A stretch of DNA of 12,173 nt, taken from assembly GCA_024278345.1 (NCBI GenBank), contig JAJRTK010000442.1, positions 1 through 12,173 of the forward strand, written 5' to 3'. Below, piece by piece: positions 6,226 through 12,173 of this stretch. Source of the stretch: a bacterium. GTDB taxonomy: Bacteria > CSSED10-310 > JAJRTK01. Under the pieces are notes generated by a model. The model had not been told where the DNA came from. It was given only the letters and a program-made list of their open reading frames with translations, and did not search any database. The position numbers and the translations under genes were made by a program. Positions within the stretch are counted from its first letter, which is position 1, and each line of letters opens with the position of its first letter.

Positions 6226-7082
6226 GCCCTGTTCGCTTGCTTGTCACCGATCTCGACAACACCCTCTATAGCTGGGTCGGCTATGTTCTTCATGCCATCG
6301 ACGCGATGTTGGACTCCCTCCAGGCGACCACTGGATTGAATAGAGAAGCGATCCTGGCCTCCCTCCAGGAGGTCTACTCCAAAAAAGGGAGCATCGAGTA
6401 CCCTTTTGTCATCCAAGAGGCCTCCATTTTCCAGGGCCAGATCGAGGATTTCGAATCGTTCGCCCAGAAGGTCATCCTCCCGGCTCGAAAGGCCTTCGCC
6501 AGCGCCAGGATGGACCACTTGCGTCTCTATCCGGGAGTCATGGAGACGCTCCAAGCTCTCCGGGCGAAGGGGATTCACATGGTCGCACTTTCTGATGCTT
6601 CGGCCTTCTCCGCCACACTGCGGGTGCGCCTTTTGGGGCTGGACCAGGTTCTGGAAGCGATCTACGCCATCGTCCCCTACCCCCTTCCCCCAAAGGACCG
6701 GATCGAGCGAGGCATTCTGGAAAAGCTCGAGGCTGGCTTCTACGATCCCAGCCCCTTCGACGTGGTCGAGCTCCCGCTTTACGCCATCAAGCCATCTCCA
6801 GACGGCCTCCAAAGAATTTTGGCCCGCTTTGGCGTCAAGCCCCGGGAAGCGGCCTTGATTGGAGACAATCTCAAGAAAGATGTCGGCCTGGCCCAGTCCA
6901 CCGGCCTGCTGGATATTTGGGCTCGCTACGGGACGCGGTTTTCTCCCGGGGAAGAGGAACGACTCCGGAAGGCCATTCCCCGGGAAGTGATGCGGAGGAA
7001 TGCACCAGAGGCGGAGGAATCGTCCCTGCGGCCCACTCATCTGGTGGATCGGTTCGACGAGTTGTTGGAGATCCTTGCATAA
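6222..7082 (+). CDS. HAD-superfamily hydrolase (phosphatase-like)
   Basis: This is a predicted cytoplasmic Mg-dependent phosphatase of 286 residues. All four HAD motifs are present: DLDNTLY (10-16; nucleophile Asp10, acid/base Asp12), SDAS (124-127), Lys190 in IKPSPDGL, and IGDNLKKD (213-220; Asp215, Asp220). Residues about 17-110 between motifs I and II form a helical C1-type cap, so the substrate is probably a small phosphorylated metabolite. The stretch between motifs II and III is about 65 residues, which seems long for this class, and a charged tail of about 45 residues follows motif IV. The ATG overlaps the methyltransferase stop by 4 bases, and GGAG at 6211-6214 sits 7 bases away. The pairing suggests a shared step but does not reveal it. 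Confidence 0.85.
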   Translation: MSPVRLLVTDLDNTLYSWVGYVLHAIDAMLDSLQATTGLNREAILASLQEVYSKKGSIEYPFVIQEASIFQGQIEDFESFAQKVILPARKAFASARMDHLRLYPGVMETLQALRAKGIHMVALSDASAFSATLRVRLLGLDQVLEAIYAIVPYPLPPKDRIERGILEKLEAGFYDPSPFDVVELPLYAIKPSPDGLQRILARFGVKPREAALIGDNLKKDVGLAQSTGLLDIWARYGTRFSPGEEERLRKAIPREVMRRNAPEAEESSLRPTHLVDRFDELLEILA

Positions 7083-7107
7083 CCGGTGGGGTGAAAACGG
7101 CGAGTAG

Positions 7108-7127
7108 CGGGCGTCGGATGGCGCCCG
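7108..7127. terminator. Stem-loop between convergent HAD and hydrolase genes
   Basis: CGGGCG (7108-7113) and CGCCCG (7122-7127) form a 6-bp GC stem with an 8-base loop in the 91-bp gap between convergent genes. The position suits a bidirectional terminator, but no U tract follows on either strand, so it may act by another means or be chance. Confidence 0.35.
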
Positions 7128-7173
7128 ATGGGAGCGGAATGCAGCACAAAGAGAAAAGAGGGTCGGCTCGATT

Positions 7174-8184
7174 TCAGGAAGCCTGGCTCATCGTGGCCGT
7201 GGAGGCTTCTTTCGCGAATTCTTCCTCGATCTCCGAAAGCCAACGGGCCAACGGCTGGAAGACGACGACAGGGGCCGCTCGGCTGATGAAGAGATCGGCG
7301 TGGGCGAAACGTTGCTGCGGGGTCCCCACTTCCAAGCGCTTGCGGATGGCGGATCCCACGGTGTGGTAGGCGGAGAAAACCGACTCGGGGGGAACGATCC
7401 CGTCCCCGTTGGCGGCAATACAGAAGAAGGGGCGGCAAAACCCCTTCAGGTGCTCGCTCAACGGCCGGCCACCGTAGAGAAGCTCGCGCCGGCAAAACCA
7501 CTCGGCGATCTCCTGGTTAATGCGGCGGCTGGGATCTTCCACGGTTCTCACGAAGGCCCGGACGTCCGATTTGTCCACGAGCTCGGGATTGAGGTAAGGC
7601 GACAGGAGCCTTGGAAAACGGAAAAGCAAGGGTAGGGCGAGCCGTGCAAACTGCCGTGAACCGCGGATGGGGATCTTGCCTACGAGCCTCGGCGACGAGA
7701 ACAGGATCCGGATAAGCGGGTGGACCCGAACCCAGCGTAAGGGCCCGGCGATACTTGTCAAAGATGCCAAGGGAGCGCTCCCGGCTGCCACACCCAAATA
7801 CAGCAGTGTCGCGCCGAGACTGCAACCAATACCGTGAAACTCGCTCTTTCCCGTGAACGTGTGTTCCCGGGCGAACCGCCAGATTGCCCCCAGATCAGCG
7901 ATAGCTAGATGCGCCATCCCATAGTTTCGGGTCCCGTGTGTGGCAAAACTGCCACCCTGGTTCCGGAGATCCGCCGCCCAGACCTCGAACCCCGCGTGCG
8001 CAAGCACGCCTTCCATGGAGAGCCCGTTGCCATGATACGTAAAGATCGAGCTGTTCATCCCATAACCCGGTACGATGAGGACGGGATGTAGATCTCGGCG
8101 GAGCTGCTCCGGATCGACGACCTGCCGGAGGGACAAGATCCAGCCCTCGCCGTTATCGACTTGATGGTGGCGCCGCTGCAACAT
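7174..8184 (-). CDS. Alpha/beta-fold hydrolase (lipase/esterase-like)
   Basis: This is a predicted serine hydrolase of 336 residues with no signal peptide, so it is probably cytoplasmic. The fold markers are VLIVPGYG (35-42, oxyanion-hole strand), GFEVWAADLRNQG (65-77), the nucleophile elbow GCSLG (120-124, Ser122), NGDGIVP (259-265, Asp261 as the acid) and FAHADLF (293-299, His295). Residues about 145-245 form a helical lid. The overall pattern resembles the lysosomal-acid-lipase or PHA-synthase-like branch, in which an ester of a lipophilic acid is typical; this is inference. The ATG at 8184 has AGAGGT (8191-8196) 6 bases upstream; a longer frame from a GTG at 8235 has no comparable site. 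It lies downstream of mltD in the same direction with a 153-bp gap, so co-transcription is possible but not shown. Confidence 0.8.
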   Translation of the reverse strand: MLQRRHHQVDNGEGWILSLRQVVDPEQLRRDLHPVLIVPGYGMNSSIFTYHGNGLSMEGVLAHAGFEVWAADLRNQGGSFATHGTRNYGMAHLAIADLGAIWRFAREHTFTGKSEFHGIGCSLGATLLYLGVAAGSAPLASLTSIAGPLRWVRVHPLIRILFSSPRLVGKIPIRGSRQFARLALPLLFRFPRLLSPYLNPELVDKSDVRAFVRTVEDPSRRINQEIAEWFCRRELLYGGRPLSEHLKGFCRPFFCIAANGDGIVPPESVFSAYHTVGSAIRKRLEVGTPQQRFAHADLFISRAAPVVVFQPLARWLSEIEEEFAKEASTATMSQAS

Positions 8185-8329
8185 GGGAAGACCTCTTTCG
8201 GGGAGGGAGCGTGTCGCGTGGAACAATTCCCGCACAGGTTCAGAGGGACGCGGAGGAATGGAGGATTCTGGGAAGGTTTAATGCCAGGTAATGGCGAAAC
8301 CCTGGTGAAAAAGGGAAACTCGGCGGTGC

Positions 8330-8346
8330 GGCGCCCGTCAGGCGCC
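8330..8346 (-). terminator. GC-rich stem-loop spanning the mltD stop codon
   Basis: GGCGCC (8341-8346), a 5-base loop containing the mltD stop, and GGCGCC (8330-8335) form a short GC stem at the very end of the gene. A run of five Ts on the minus strand occurs about 20 bases later, too far for a classical intrinsic terminator. The 8185-8337 spacer shows nothing else clear. Confidence 0.25.
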
Positions 8347-9855
8347 CCGCTGAGGGATCCTCAGGACCTGTCCAATCCTCAAGAAGTGCCTGGACCGAAG
8401 GCGGTTCAGCCGCACGATGGCGCGGATGGAGACCCGAAACCGTTGTGCGATCTTCGAAAGCGTGTCCCCCCGCCGCACTCGATACCGCGAAGCCCCAGCG
8501 TATCGCGTCAGTTTGTGGGGTTTGATAGATGGGAGCTTGGCGGCAAACAGGCCGCTCGTTCCCATGGGCACACGGAGCCCGAATTTCCGCGGCGGCGTCA
8601 CCGAATAGCGTAGAGAAGGGTTGAGCTTCTTGAGCAGCCTTTGGGAGACCCCCACTGCCGCCGCGATGCTTTTGAGATGCACTTGCTTGTTCATCTCGAA
8701 AGTCTCGTGAGTAGGGCCGGAACCCGGCTCACCCAAATCGTCAAACCCAAACGCCGCAGGGTCTTGGATGATGTAGAGCGTTGCATAAAAGCGCGGCACG
8801 TAGCGGGCTGTCTCATAGGGAAGGAAACGGAACAGATCCCAGAAGTCATCCAGGTAGTTGACCTTTTGGCGTCGGATTGCACGGGCCACGTTGCCTTCGC
8901 CGCAATTGTAGGCGGCAAGAGCCGTGCTCCAGTCTCCGAATAGACCGTGGAGCTGCTGCAAATAGGCGATGGCCGCGTCCGTTGCCAGGTCTGGGTCCAT
9001 CCGCTGGTCCACCCAAGAATCCCGCTTCAGCCCGAACCGGTATCCCGTACTGGGAATAAATTGCCACAGACCAAGTGCCCGCGCCCGCGACAGAGCCCGG
9101 ACCTTGAAACCACTCTCGATGAGCGGAAGCCAAGCAAGCTCGCTGGGCATGTGGTGCTCCGCCAATTTCTTTCGGATCCGGGGGAGATAGCTTCCAGCCC
9201 GATGGTACGATTCTAGGAAAAACCTGCGTTCCCGGTTCTGGAACGACTTGATTTCCCTGCGCACCCAGTCGTTCATCACCAACGGAATCTCCGTCGATCC
9301 GCCGGCGAGGGCCTGGCCCTTGGATGCCTCCATCGTCACCACAAGCTTGGCAAGCCCCAATTTGAGCGATTCCCGAAGTTTCGCCTCTTCCACTTCCAAT
9401 TCACCGGGCATCAGGACGACGTCTCGAAGTGCAAGATCAATCTCTGCACGGGATTCCGGCAGCCGGCCTTCCTTCCAGTGCTTCTTTGCCAGCTCGTAAT
9501 GGTGGGAGGCCGAATCCAAAAAACGAGCCTTGGCGTCTGGCCAGAGAGGCTCCTGCTCCCCTTGGTCCAGAGAAACCACCGGAAGCGACGTCTCTCCCAG
9601 AATCTCAAACTCTTGAATCTCTTCGGATGGAGCAGGAAAGGCCTCCAGCGTCGAATCAGGCGCCCGCCCGCGTTCGGGGGGATCAGCCGGTAAGCTCTCC
9701 ACGACTCCGTTTGGGTTGGAAGCGATGGCCCGCGAAACCACGTTCCGCTCCGAAGTTTGCGTTGTTCCAGCACAAGCGGTCAACAACACAAGGAGCACTG
9801 ACCCCATTGCCGTGGCCCCCCGACATCTTTTGCTTCCGCCGCCAAACCGCACCAT
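8338..9855 (-). CDS. mltD: Membrane-bound lytic murein transglycosylase D-like lipoprotein
   Basis: The enzyme cleaves the MurNAc-GlcNAc bond of peptidoglycan, forming 1,6-anhydro-MurNAc ends, from the inner face of the outer membrane. The 505-residue product starts with a lipoprotein signal whose lipobox LTAC gives Cys28, followed by Ala-Gly, so no inner-membrane Asp signal is present. Residues about 30-110 are a low-complexity linker and 115-180 look helical. The SLT domain spans about 215-345: LPLIESGF (244-251, catalytic Glu247), ALGLWQFIPSTG (260-271), ALAAYNCGEG (312-321). A degenerate LysM-like segment (391-431) precedes one clear C-terminal LysM (457-501, YRVRRGDTLSKIA). E. coli MltD has two LysM repeats at this place. 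AGGAGGAG at 9859-9866 fixes the ATG at 9855 over a longer frame from 9930. Confidence 0.92.
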   Translation of the reverse strand: MVRFGGGSKRCRGATAMGSVLLVLLTACAGTTQTSERNVVSRAIASNPNGVVESLPADPPERGRAPDSTLEAFPAPSEEIQEFEILGETSLPVVSLDQGEQEPLWPDAKARFLDSASHHYELAKKHWKEGRLPESRAEIDLALRDVVLMPGELEVEEAKLRESLKLGLAKLVVTMEASKGQALAGGSTEIPLVMNDWVRREIKSFQNRERRFFLESYHRAGSYLPRIRKKLAEHHMPSELAWLPLIESGFKVRALSRARALGLWQFIPSTGYRFGLKRDSWVDQRMDPDLATDAAIAYLQQLHGLFGDWSTALAAYNCGEGNVARAIRRQKVNYLDDFWDLFRFLPYETARYVPRFYATLYIIQDPAAFGFDDLGEPGSGPTHETFEMNKQVHLKSIAAAVGVSQRLLKKLNPSLRYSVTPPRKFGLRVPMGTSGLFAAKLPSIKPHKLTRYAGASRYRVRRGDTLSKIAQRFRVSIRAIVRLNRLRSRHFLRIGQVLRIPQRGA

Positions 9856-9916
9856 CGTCTCCTCCTGCAAGACCACTTGGAAAGGAAGCCGTAAGCAAAC
9901 TTCCCATGGATGACGT

Positions 9917-9946
9917 ACTATACCCAACAACGGGTCACGGAGTAAA
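9917..9946 (-). promoter_or_regulatory. Candidate promoter for mltD
   Basis: On the minus strand TTTACT (9946-9941) and TATAGT (9922-9917) are separated by 18 bases, giving 4 of 6 and 5 of 6 consensus matches. Transcription would start near 9910, about 55 bases before the ATG. It lies in the 168-bp gap after the surface-protein gene, implying that mltD can be transcribed on its own. Confidence 0.4.
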
Positions 9947-10023
9947 TCGGCAGCCCTCTTCTTCAGCGTGGACAGTCTGGACTCCCTGTTCTTTTTCTTT
10001 GGGTTGGCTTCCGCTCTCGTCGC

Positions 10024-11820
10024 TCACCTCCGTTGCGCGCCAATCGCCCTCTCCCGCCGGCTGAAACTCGATCTTCCCCCGGTTGCCCAGCGTCTCCCCA
10101 ATGCCAGCAGCAGAAGCGCCAGGACCAGAATCGCCGTCCGAGGCGTCGTCGCTAACGGCGCCGAAGAGAGATCCAGATAATAATCCTGAGTCCCCGTGCA
10201 TCCAGATCCCGCTGATACCTCAAAGACCCAGGGCCCCGGGTCAGGATCCAGGATGCGGATCTGCCGCAAGGTTGGCGCCAGACGGAGCAGTCCGAACTCC
10301 TCTCCGCTGGGAGTCCAGATCCGGATGTCGGTGACACAGTTCGGATCAGCGGGGCCGTACAAGTAATAGTTGATCCGGAGCTCGTCGTCCGGGGCATCAA
10401 CCTGATGCGTACTGATTTCCGGGTTGCCGGGAACAACGGTTCTTGGAGTGGCCGTTGCCGTGGGAGTCGGGCTGGACGTCGGAGTCAGAGTCGCCGCCGG
10501 AGTCACCGTCGAAGTCGGCGTTGGCGTGGACGTGGGAGTCGGCGTTGGCGGCGTTGTCAGGTCGAAATCGGCAACCGCGGCCCAGAGCGTCCCGCCGATG
10601 GGATCGTGGAACACCAGATGGATCTTCTGATCGACGGCGGCAACCACCGGATGCTCGCCACCAGCCGGACCCGCGTCAGAGGGAAGACCGAGGGGGCCTG
10701 GGAATTCCGTGAGCAACTCGTCTCGGAAGGAATAGGTGAGCCGCGGAATGCCGTTGCCATCTTCCCGGTCCCAGACAACCATGATTCTGGAAGGCGATGC
10801 TGCCACGATTTCCGCGATCCCCGGGACACTGTCAAAGCTGCTATCCAGAATCTGCGATTGCAGAACGGTTTGAGTCGAAGGCTGGTATCGCGTGTAGAGC
10901 AAATGCCTGGATCCATCCGTGGTGTCTGTACTGACCGTGGCAAACTGGATCTCATCATCGTCGAGCACGGCCAGGCGGCTCGCCCCCACGCTCCCCACGA
11001 TCCCCGTAAGCGGAAGGGTTGTCACAACCCAGTTCTGCCCGTCGAAGCGGCCGTGGAAGCTCTTGTGGAACCGTCCCACTTCGTGGAGCATTGTCGGCCC
11101 GAGAGCCGTATCGAGGTTTTTCTGAAGACTGTCCGTTCCCTCGGGAGCCAGGCGCGTCGTTTCCAGGATGGTGGCGTTCACCAAGCTGATCCGCAGATCG
11201 TACGTGCCATCTTGCCAAACCGCGGGCTCGAAAGCCGGCTCTCCGGGTTTCGGCAGTCCTGCCGAGCCTTCAAGGTCGCGCACCGCCCCTCCAATCAGAA
11301 GGGCAAAGAGATGGAGTCCGCCTCCGGCGATCCAGTACCGGACTGAGAGATCTTCAATGTCGGCCGGCAAAATCACGGTCTTGACGCCACCGGTTATGTT
11401 GCCGCCAATGTCCACGTGCCGCAAGAAAGCCAGAGAAGTTGGCGGCTTGCCCGCCCAAGCGATCCAGGCTCCGCCCAGGGCATCGAGAGTTAGCCGGGGC
11501 TGGTTCTTGTCCAGTTGTCCCCCGTTGGCCGGCGTGTTCGGATCACTGATCTTCTGCTCCACGCCCCACGCCAATGTGTCGTAGTGGCGGTAATAGATCT
11601 CCGAGCCACGACGGTAGACAAGATGCCCTCGCCCTCCGGGAGTCATCTCCAAATCAAGGTTGCCGCCACCTGAATCAAGAGCGGAAAAAGATTCGAAGTC
11701 CAGAGCCCGGACCGGCGGGGGTGCCATCACGAGCAAGCCCACCAACAGGGTTGCGCACCCGAAGAGCCTGTTCCACGCCGTTCTGAATTCTTCCGAGCCC
11801 CCGCGGATCCAGTTGTTCAT
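10024..11820 (-). CDS. Secreted beta-propeller-like protein with Thr/Pro linker and C-terminal anchor
   Basis: The function is not recognised. The 598-residue precursor has an N-terminal signal sequence (residues 1-39, hydrophobic 20-33, likely cleavage after VRA). Residues 40-420 contain recurring short motifs such as GRGHLVYRRGSEIYYRHYD, LTLDALGGAWIAWAG, SRIMVVWDREDGNG and KIHLVFHDPIGGTLWAA, the pattern of sialidase-like or BNR-type propeller blades. A Thr/Pro-rich linker occupies 421-463. Residues 466-553 form a small domain with two cysteines (495, 541). A single hydrophobic segment (TAILVLALLLLAL, 562-574) and a basic tail of 24 residues end the protein, like a sorting or anchoring signal, but I see no invariant motif of a named CTERM class. 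AAGGAGG (11827-11833) sits 6 bases from the ATG. A cell-surface or periplasmic binding role is inference. Confidence 0.72.
   Translation of the reverse strand: MNNWIRGGSEEFRTAWNRLFGCATLLVGLLVMAPPPVRALDFESFSALDSGGGNLDLEMTPGGRGHLVYRRGSEIYYRHYDTLAWGVEQKISDPNTPANGGQLDKNQPRLTLDALGGAWIAWAGKPPTSLAFLRHVDIGGNITGGVKTVILPADIEDLSVRYWIAGGGLHLFALLIGGAVRDLEGSAGLPKPGEPAFEPAVWQDGTYDLRISLVNATILETTRLAPEGTDSLQKNLDTALGPTMLHEVGRFHKSFHGRFDGQNWVVTTLPLTGIVGSVGASRLAVLDDDEIQFATVSTDTTDGSRHLLYTRYQPSTQTVLQSQILDSSFDSVPGIAEIVAASPSRIMVVWDREDGNGIPRLTYSFRDELLTEFPGPLGLPSDAGPAGGEHPVVAAVDQKIHLVFHDPIGGTLWAAVADFDLTTPPTPTPTSTPTPTSTVTPAATLTPTSSPTPTATATPRTVVPGNPEISTHQVDAPDDELRINYYLYGPADPNCVTDIRIWTPSGEEFGLLRLAPTLRQIRILDPDPGPWVFEVSAGSGCTGTQDYYLDLSSAPLATTPRTAILVLALLLLALGRRWATGGRSSFSRRERAIGAQRR
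10432..10560 (-). repeat. In-frame repeats coding the Thr/Pro-rich linker
   Basis: The segment encodes residues 421-463, mostly alternating Thr and Pro with some Ser, Ala and Val. The DNA is made of degenerate short units in the style of gtcggcgttggcgtgg on the plus strand. Such tracts expand and contract by slippage, so the linker length is likely variable between strains. Its role would be to hold the propeller away from the C-terminal domain and membrane. Confidence 0.8.
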
Positions 11821-11997
11821 CGTGAGCCTCCTTCAAGAGAACAAGGACGAGTAAGCTAGCGGTCTCCTTACTGATTGCCCAGCCTCGAAACTCTTTCCGG
11901 GATTGCGCCGAGCCACCCACCGGCGGCCGGAGCGGAGCCTCACCCGATATCCGCCAGCGACCGCGAGAATCTTCTTTCCATAGCGCCCCCAAACAAG

Positions 11998-12053
11998 ACG
12001 CAACGCGTCGTTTTGCGTTCGACGGTCGTTGCGTGCGGGTCTCCCGGCCCGCA
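11998..12053. repeat. Two adjoining stem-loops upstream of the surface-protein gene
   Basis: The first stem pairs ACGCAACG-CGTCG (11998-12010) with CGACG-(GT)-CGTTGCGT (12020-12034): 13 base pairs with one 2-base bulge and a 9-base loop. The second is TGCGGG (12034-12039) with CCCGCA (12048-12053) and an 8-base loop. They lie in the 353-bp gene-free end of the window, 178 bases ahead of the surface-protein ATG. They may be a leader structure or part of the repeat element next to them. From 11834 to 11997 I see nothing I can support. Confidence 0.55.
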
Positions 12054-12057
12054 TGGG

Positions 12058-12083
12058 GGCCTCGGTCATGGTACCGGCCACCC
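12058..12083 (-). repeat. Inverted counterpart of the array flank (GGCCTCGGTCAT plus GGTACCGGCCACCC)
   Basis: Reading the minus strand, GGGTGGCCGGTACC (12083-12070) is followed at once by ATGACCGAGGCC (12069-12058). These match 108-121 at 13 of 14 and 155-166 at 11 of 12 bases. In the left copy the two blocks are separated by 33 bases holding an extra stem. The two flanks therefore point outward from the hairpin array in opposite directions. Confidence 0.6.
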
Positions 12084-12111
12084 GAAAAAAGCGCGCAGCG
12101 CACAAAGATGT

Positions 12112-12135
12112 GGGTCCAGGGAGCTGGCTCCCTGG
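12112..12135. repeat. First hairpin of the right-end array and outer closing arm
   Basis: CCAGGGAGC (12116-12124) and GCTCCCTGG (12127-12135) form a 9-bp palindrome with 2 bases between; 8 pairs with a CTGG loop is more realistic. GGGTCCAG (12112-12119) overlaps it and is the perfect complement of CTGGACCC at 90-97, the probable outer closing stem of a full element. Confidence 0.65.
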
Positions 12136-12173
12136 CGTGGGTCTGGGAGCGGCGCTCCCAGCGGAGGTCCGGA
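12127..12173. repeat. Right copy of the 47-bp terminal direct repeat
   Basis: Identical to bases 2-48 and running to the last base of the window. It includes the stem CTGGGAGC (12143-12150), loop GGC, GCTCCCAG (12154-12161), and ends inside the 5' arm of the next stem, which is seen complete at 45-61 in the left copy. Confidence 0.9.

Noticed and set aside
5904-7040. 378-codon minus-strand open frame opposite the methyltransferase and HAD genes
   Set aside because: The plus strand carries complete motifs of two families with an ATGA overlap; the antisense frame shows none.
10432-10560. Tandem DNA repeat as a phase-variation or regulatory site
   Set aside because: It lies inside an open frame and encodes a Thr/Pro linker in whole codons; length change would alter the stalk, not switch the gene, unless units are not multiples of three.
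10405-11346. 313-codon plus-strand frame opposite the surface protein
   Set aside because: Arg/Ser-rich product generated by the complement of the Thr/Pro repeats; no recognisable domain.
11833-12105. Arg-rich minus-strand frames of 90 and 142 codons near the right end
   Set aside because: Two overlapping frames compete, both cross the hairpins, neither has a clear ribosome-binding site, and one runs through the start of the surface-protein gene. The ATG at 12069 inside the repeat motif is noted, but coding is not supported.

Overview
The window is GC-rich bacterial chromosomal DNA from a Gram-negative organism with a classical LPS-bearing outer membrane. It carries a Kdo-kinase-like LPS core kinase, a heptosyltransferase-type GT9 enzyme, a lipoprotein MltD-type lytic transglycosylase, and secreted proteins with type I signal peptides. 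I cannot assign a phylum. The Thr/Pro-rich linker in the last gene and the modular palindromic repeats would fit several deltaproteobacterial-like or uncultured lineages. No replication, partition, transposase, integrase, tRNA, rRNA or CRISPR sequence was seen.

Layout. 1-279: truncated hairpin-repeat element. 280-2086 (+): two overlapping LPS inner-core genes (Kdo-kinase-like, then GT9). 2073-4530 (-): secreted M48 metalloprotease, 280 bp spacer, pteridine-reductase-like SDR; the protease overlaps the GT9 gene tail to tail by 14 bp. 4597-5454 (+): LOG-family nucleotide phosphoribohydrolase, divergent from the SDR. 5455-5610: a second structured repeat element. 5611-7082 (+): SAM methyltransferase and HAD hydrolase sharing an ATGA stop/start. 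7174-11820 (-): alpha/beta hydrolase, MltD, and a beta-propeller-like surface protein with a Thr/Pro linker and C-terminal membrane anchor, with spacers over 150 bp. 11821-12173: hairpins and the other half of the repeat element.

How the genes relate. Envelope functions dominate: LPS core phosphorylation and heptosylation, periplasmic proteolysis, peptidoglycan cleavage and an anchored surface protein. The LOG, SDR, methyltransferase and HAD genes look like cytoplasmic small-molecule or nucleotide metabolism. I found no single pathway joining them all.

The least explained signal is a family of modular palindromic elements at both ends and at 5465-5622. They are chains of short stems, often with GGA or GGC triloops, closed by outer inverted repeats. 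The left and middle elements are followed by the same 16-bp motif (CGATGACCAAGGCCGG) just upstream of genes, and a degenerate inverted copy lies near the right end. A 47-bp exact direct repeat links the two ends of the window. This reflects either a circular molecule or, more likely, a contig broken inside two copies of one dispersed repeat.
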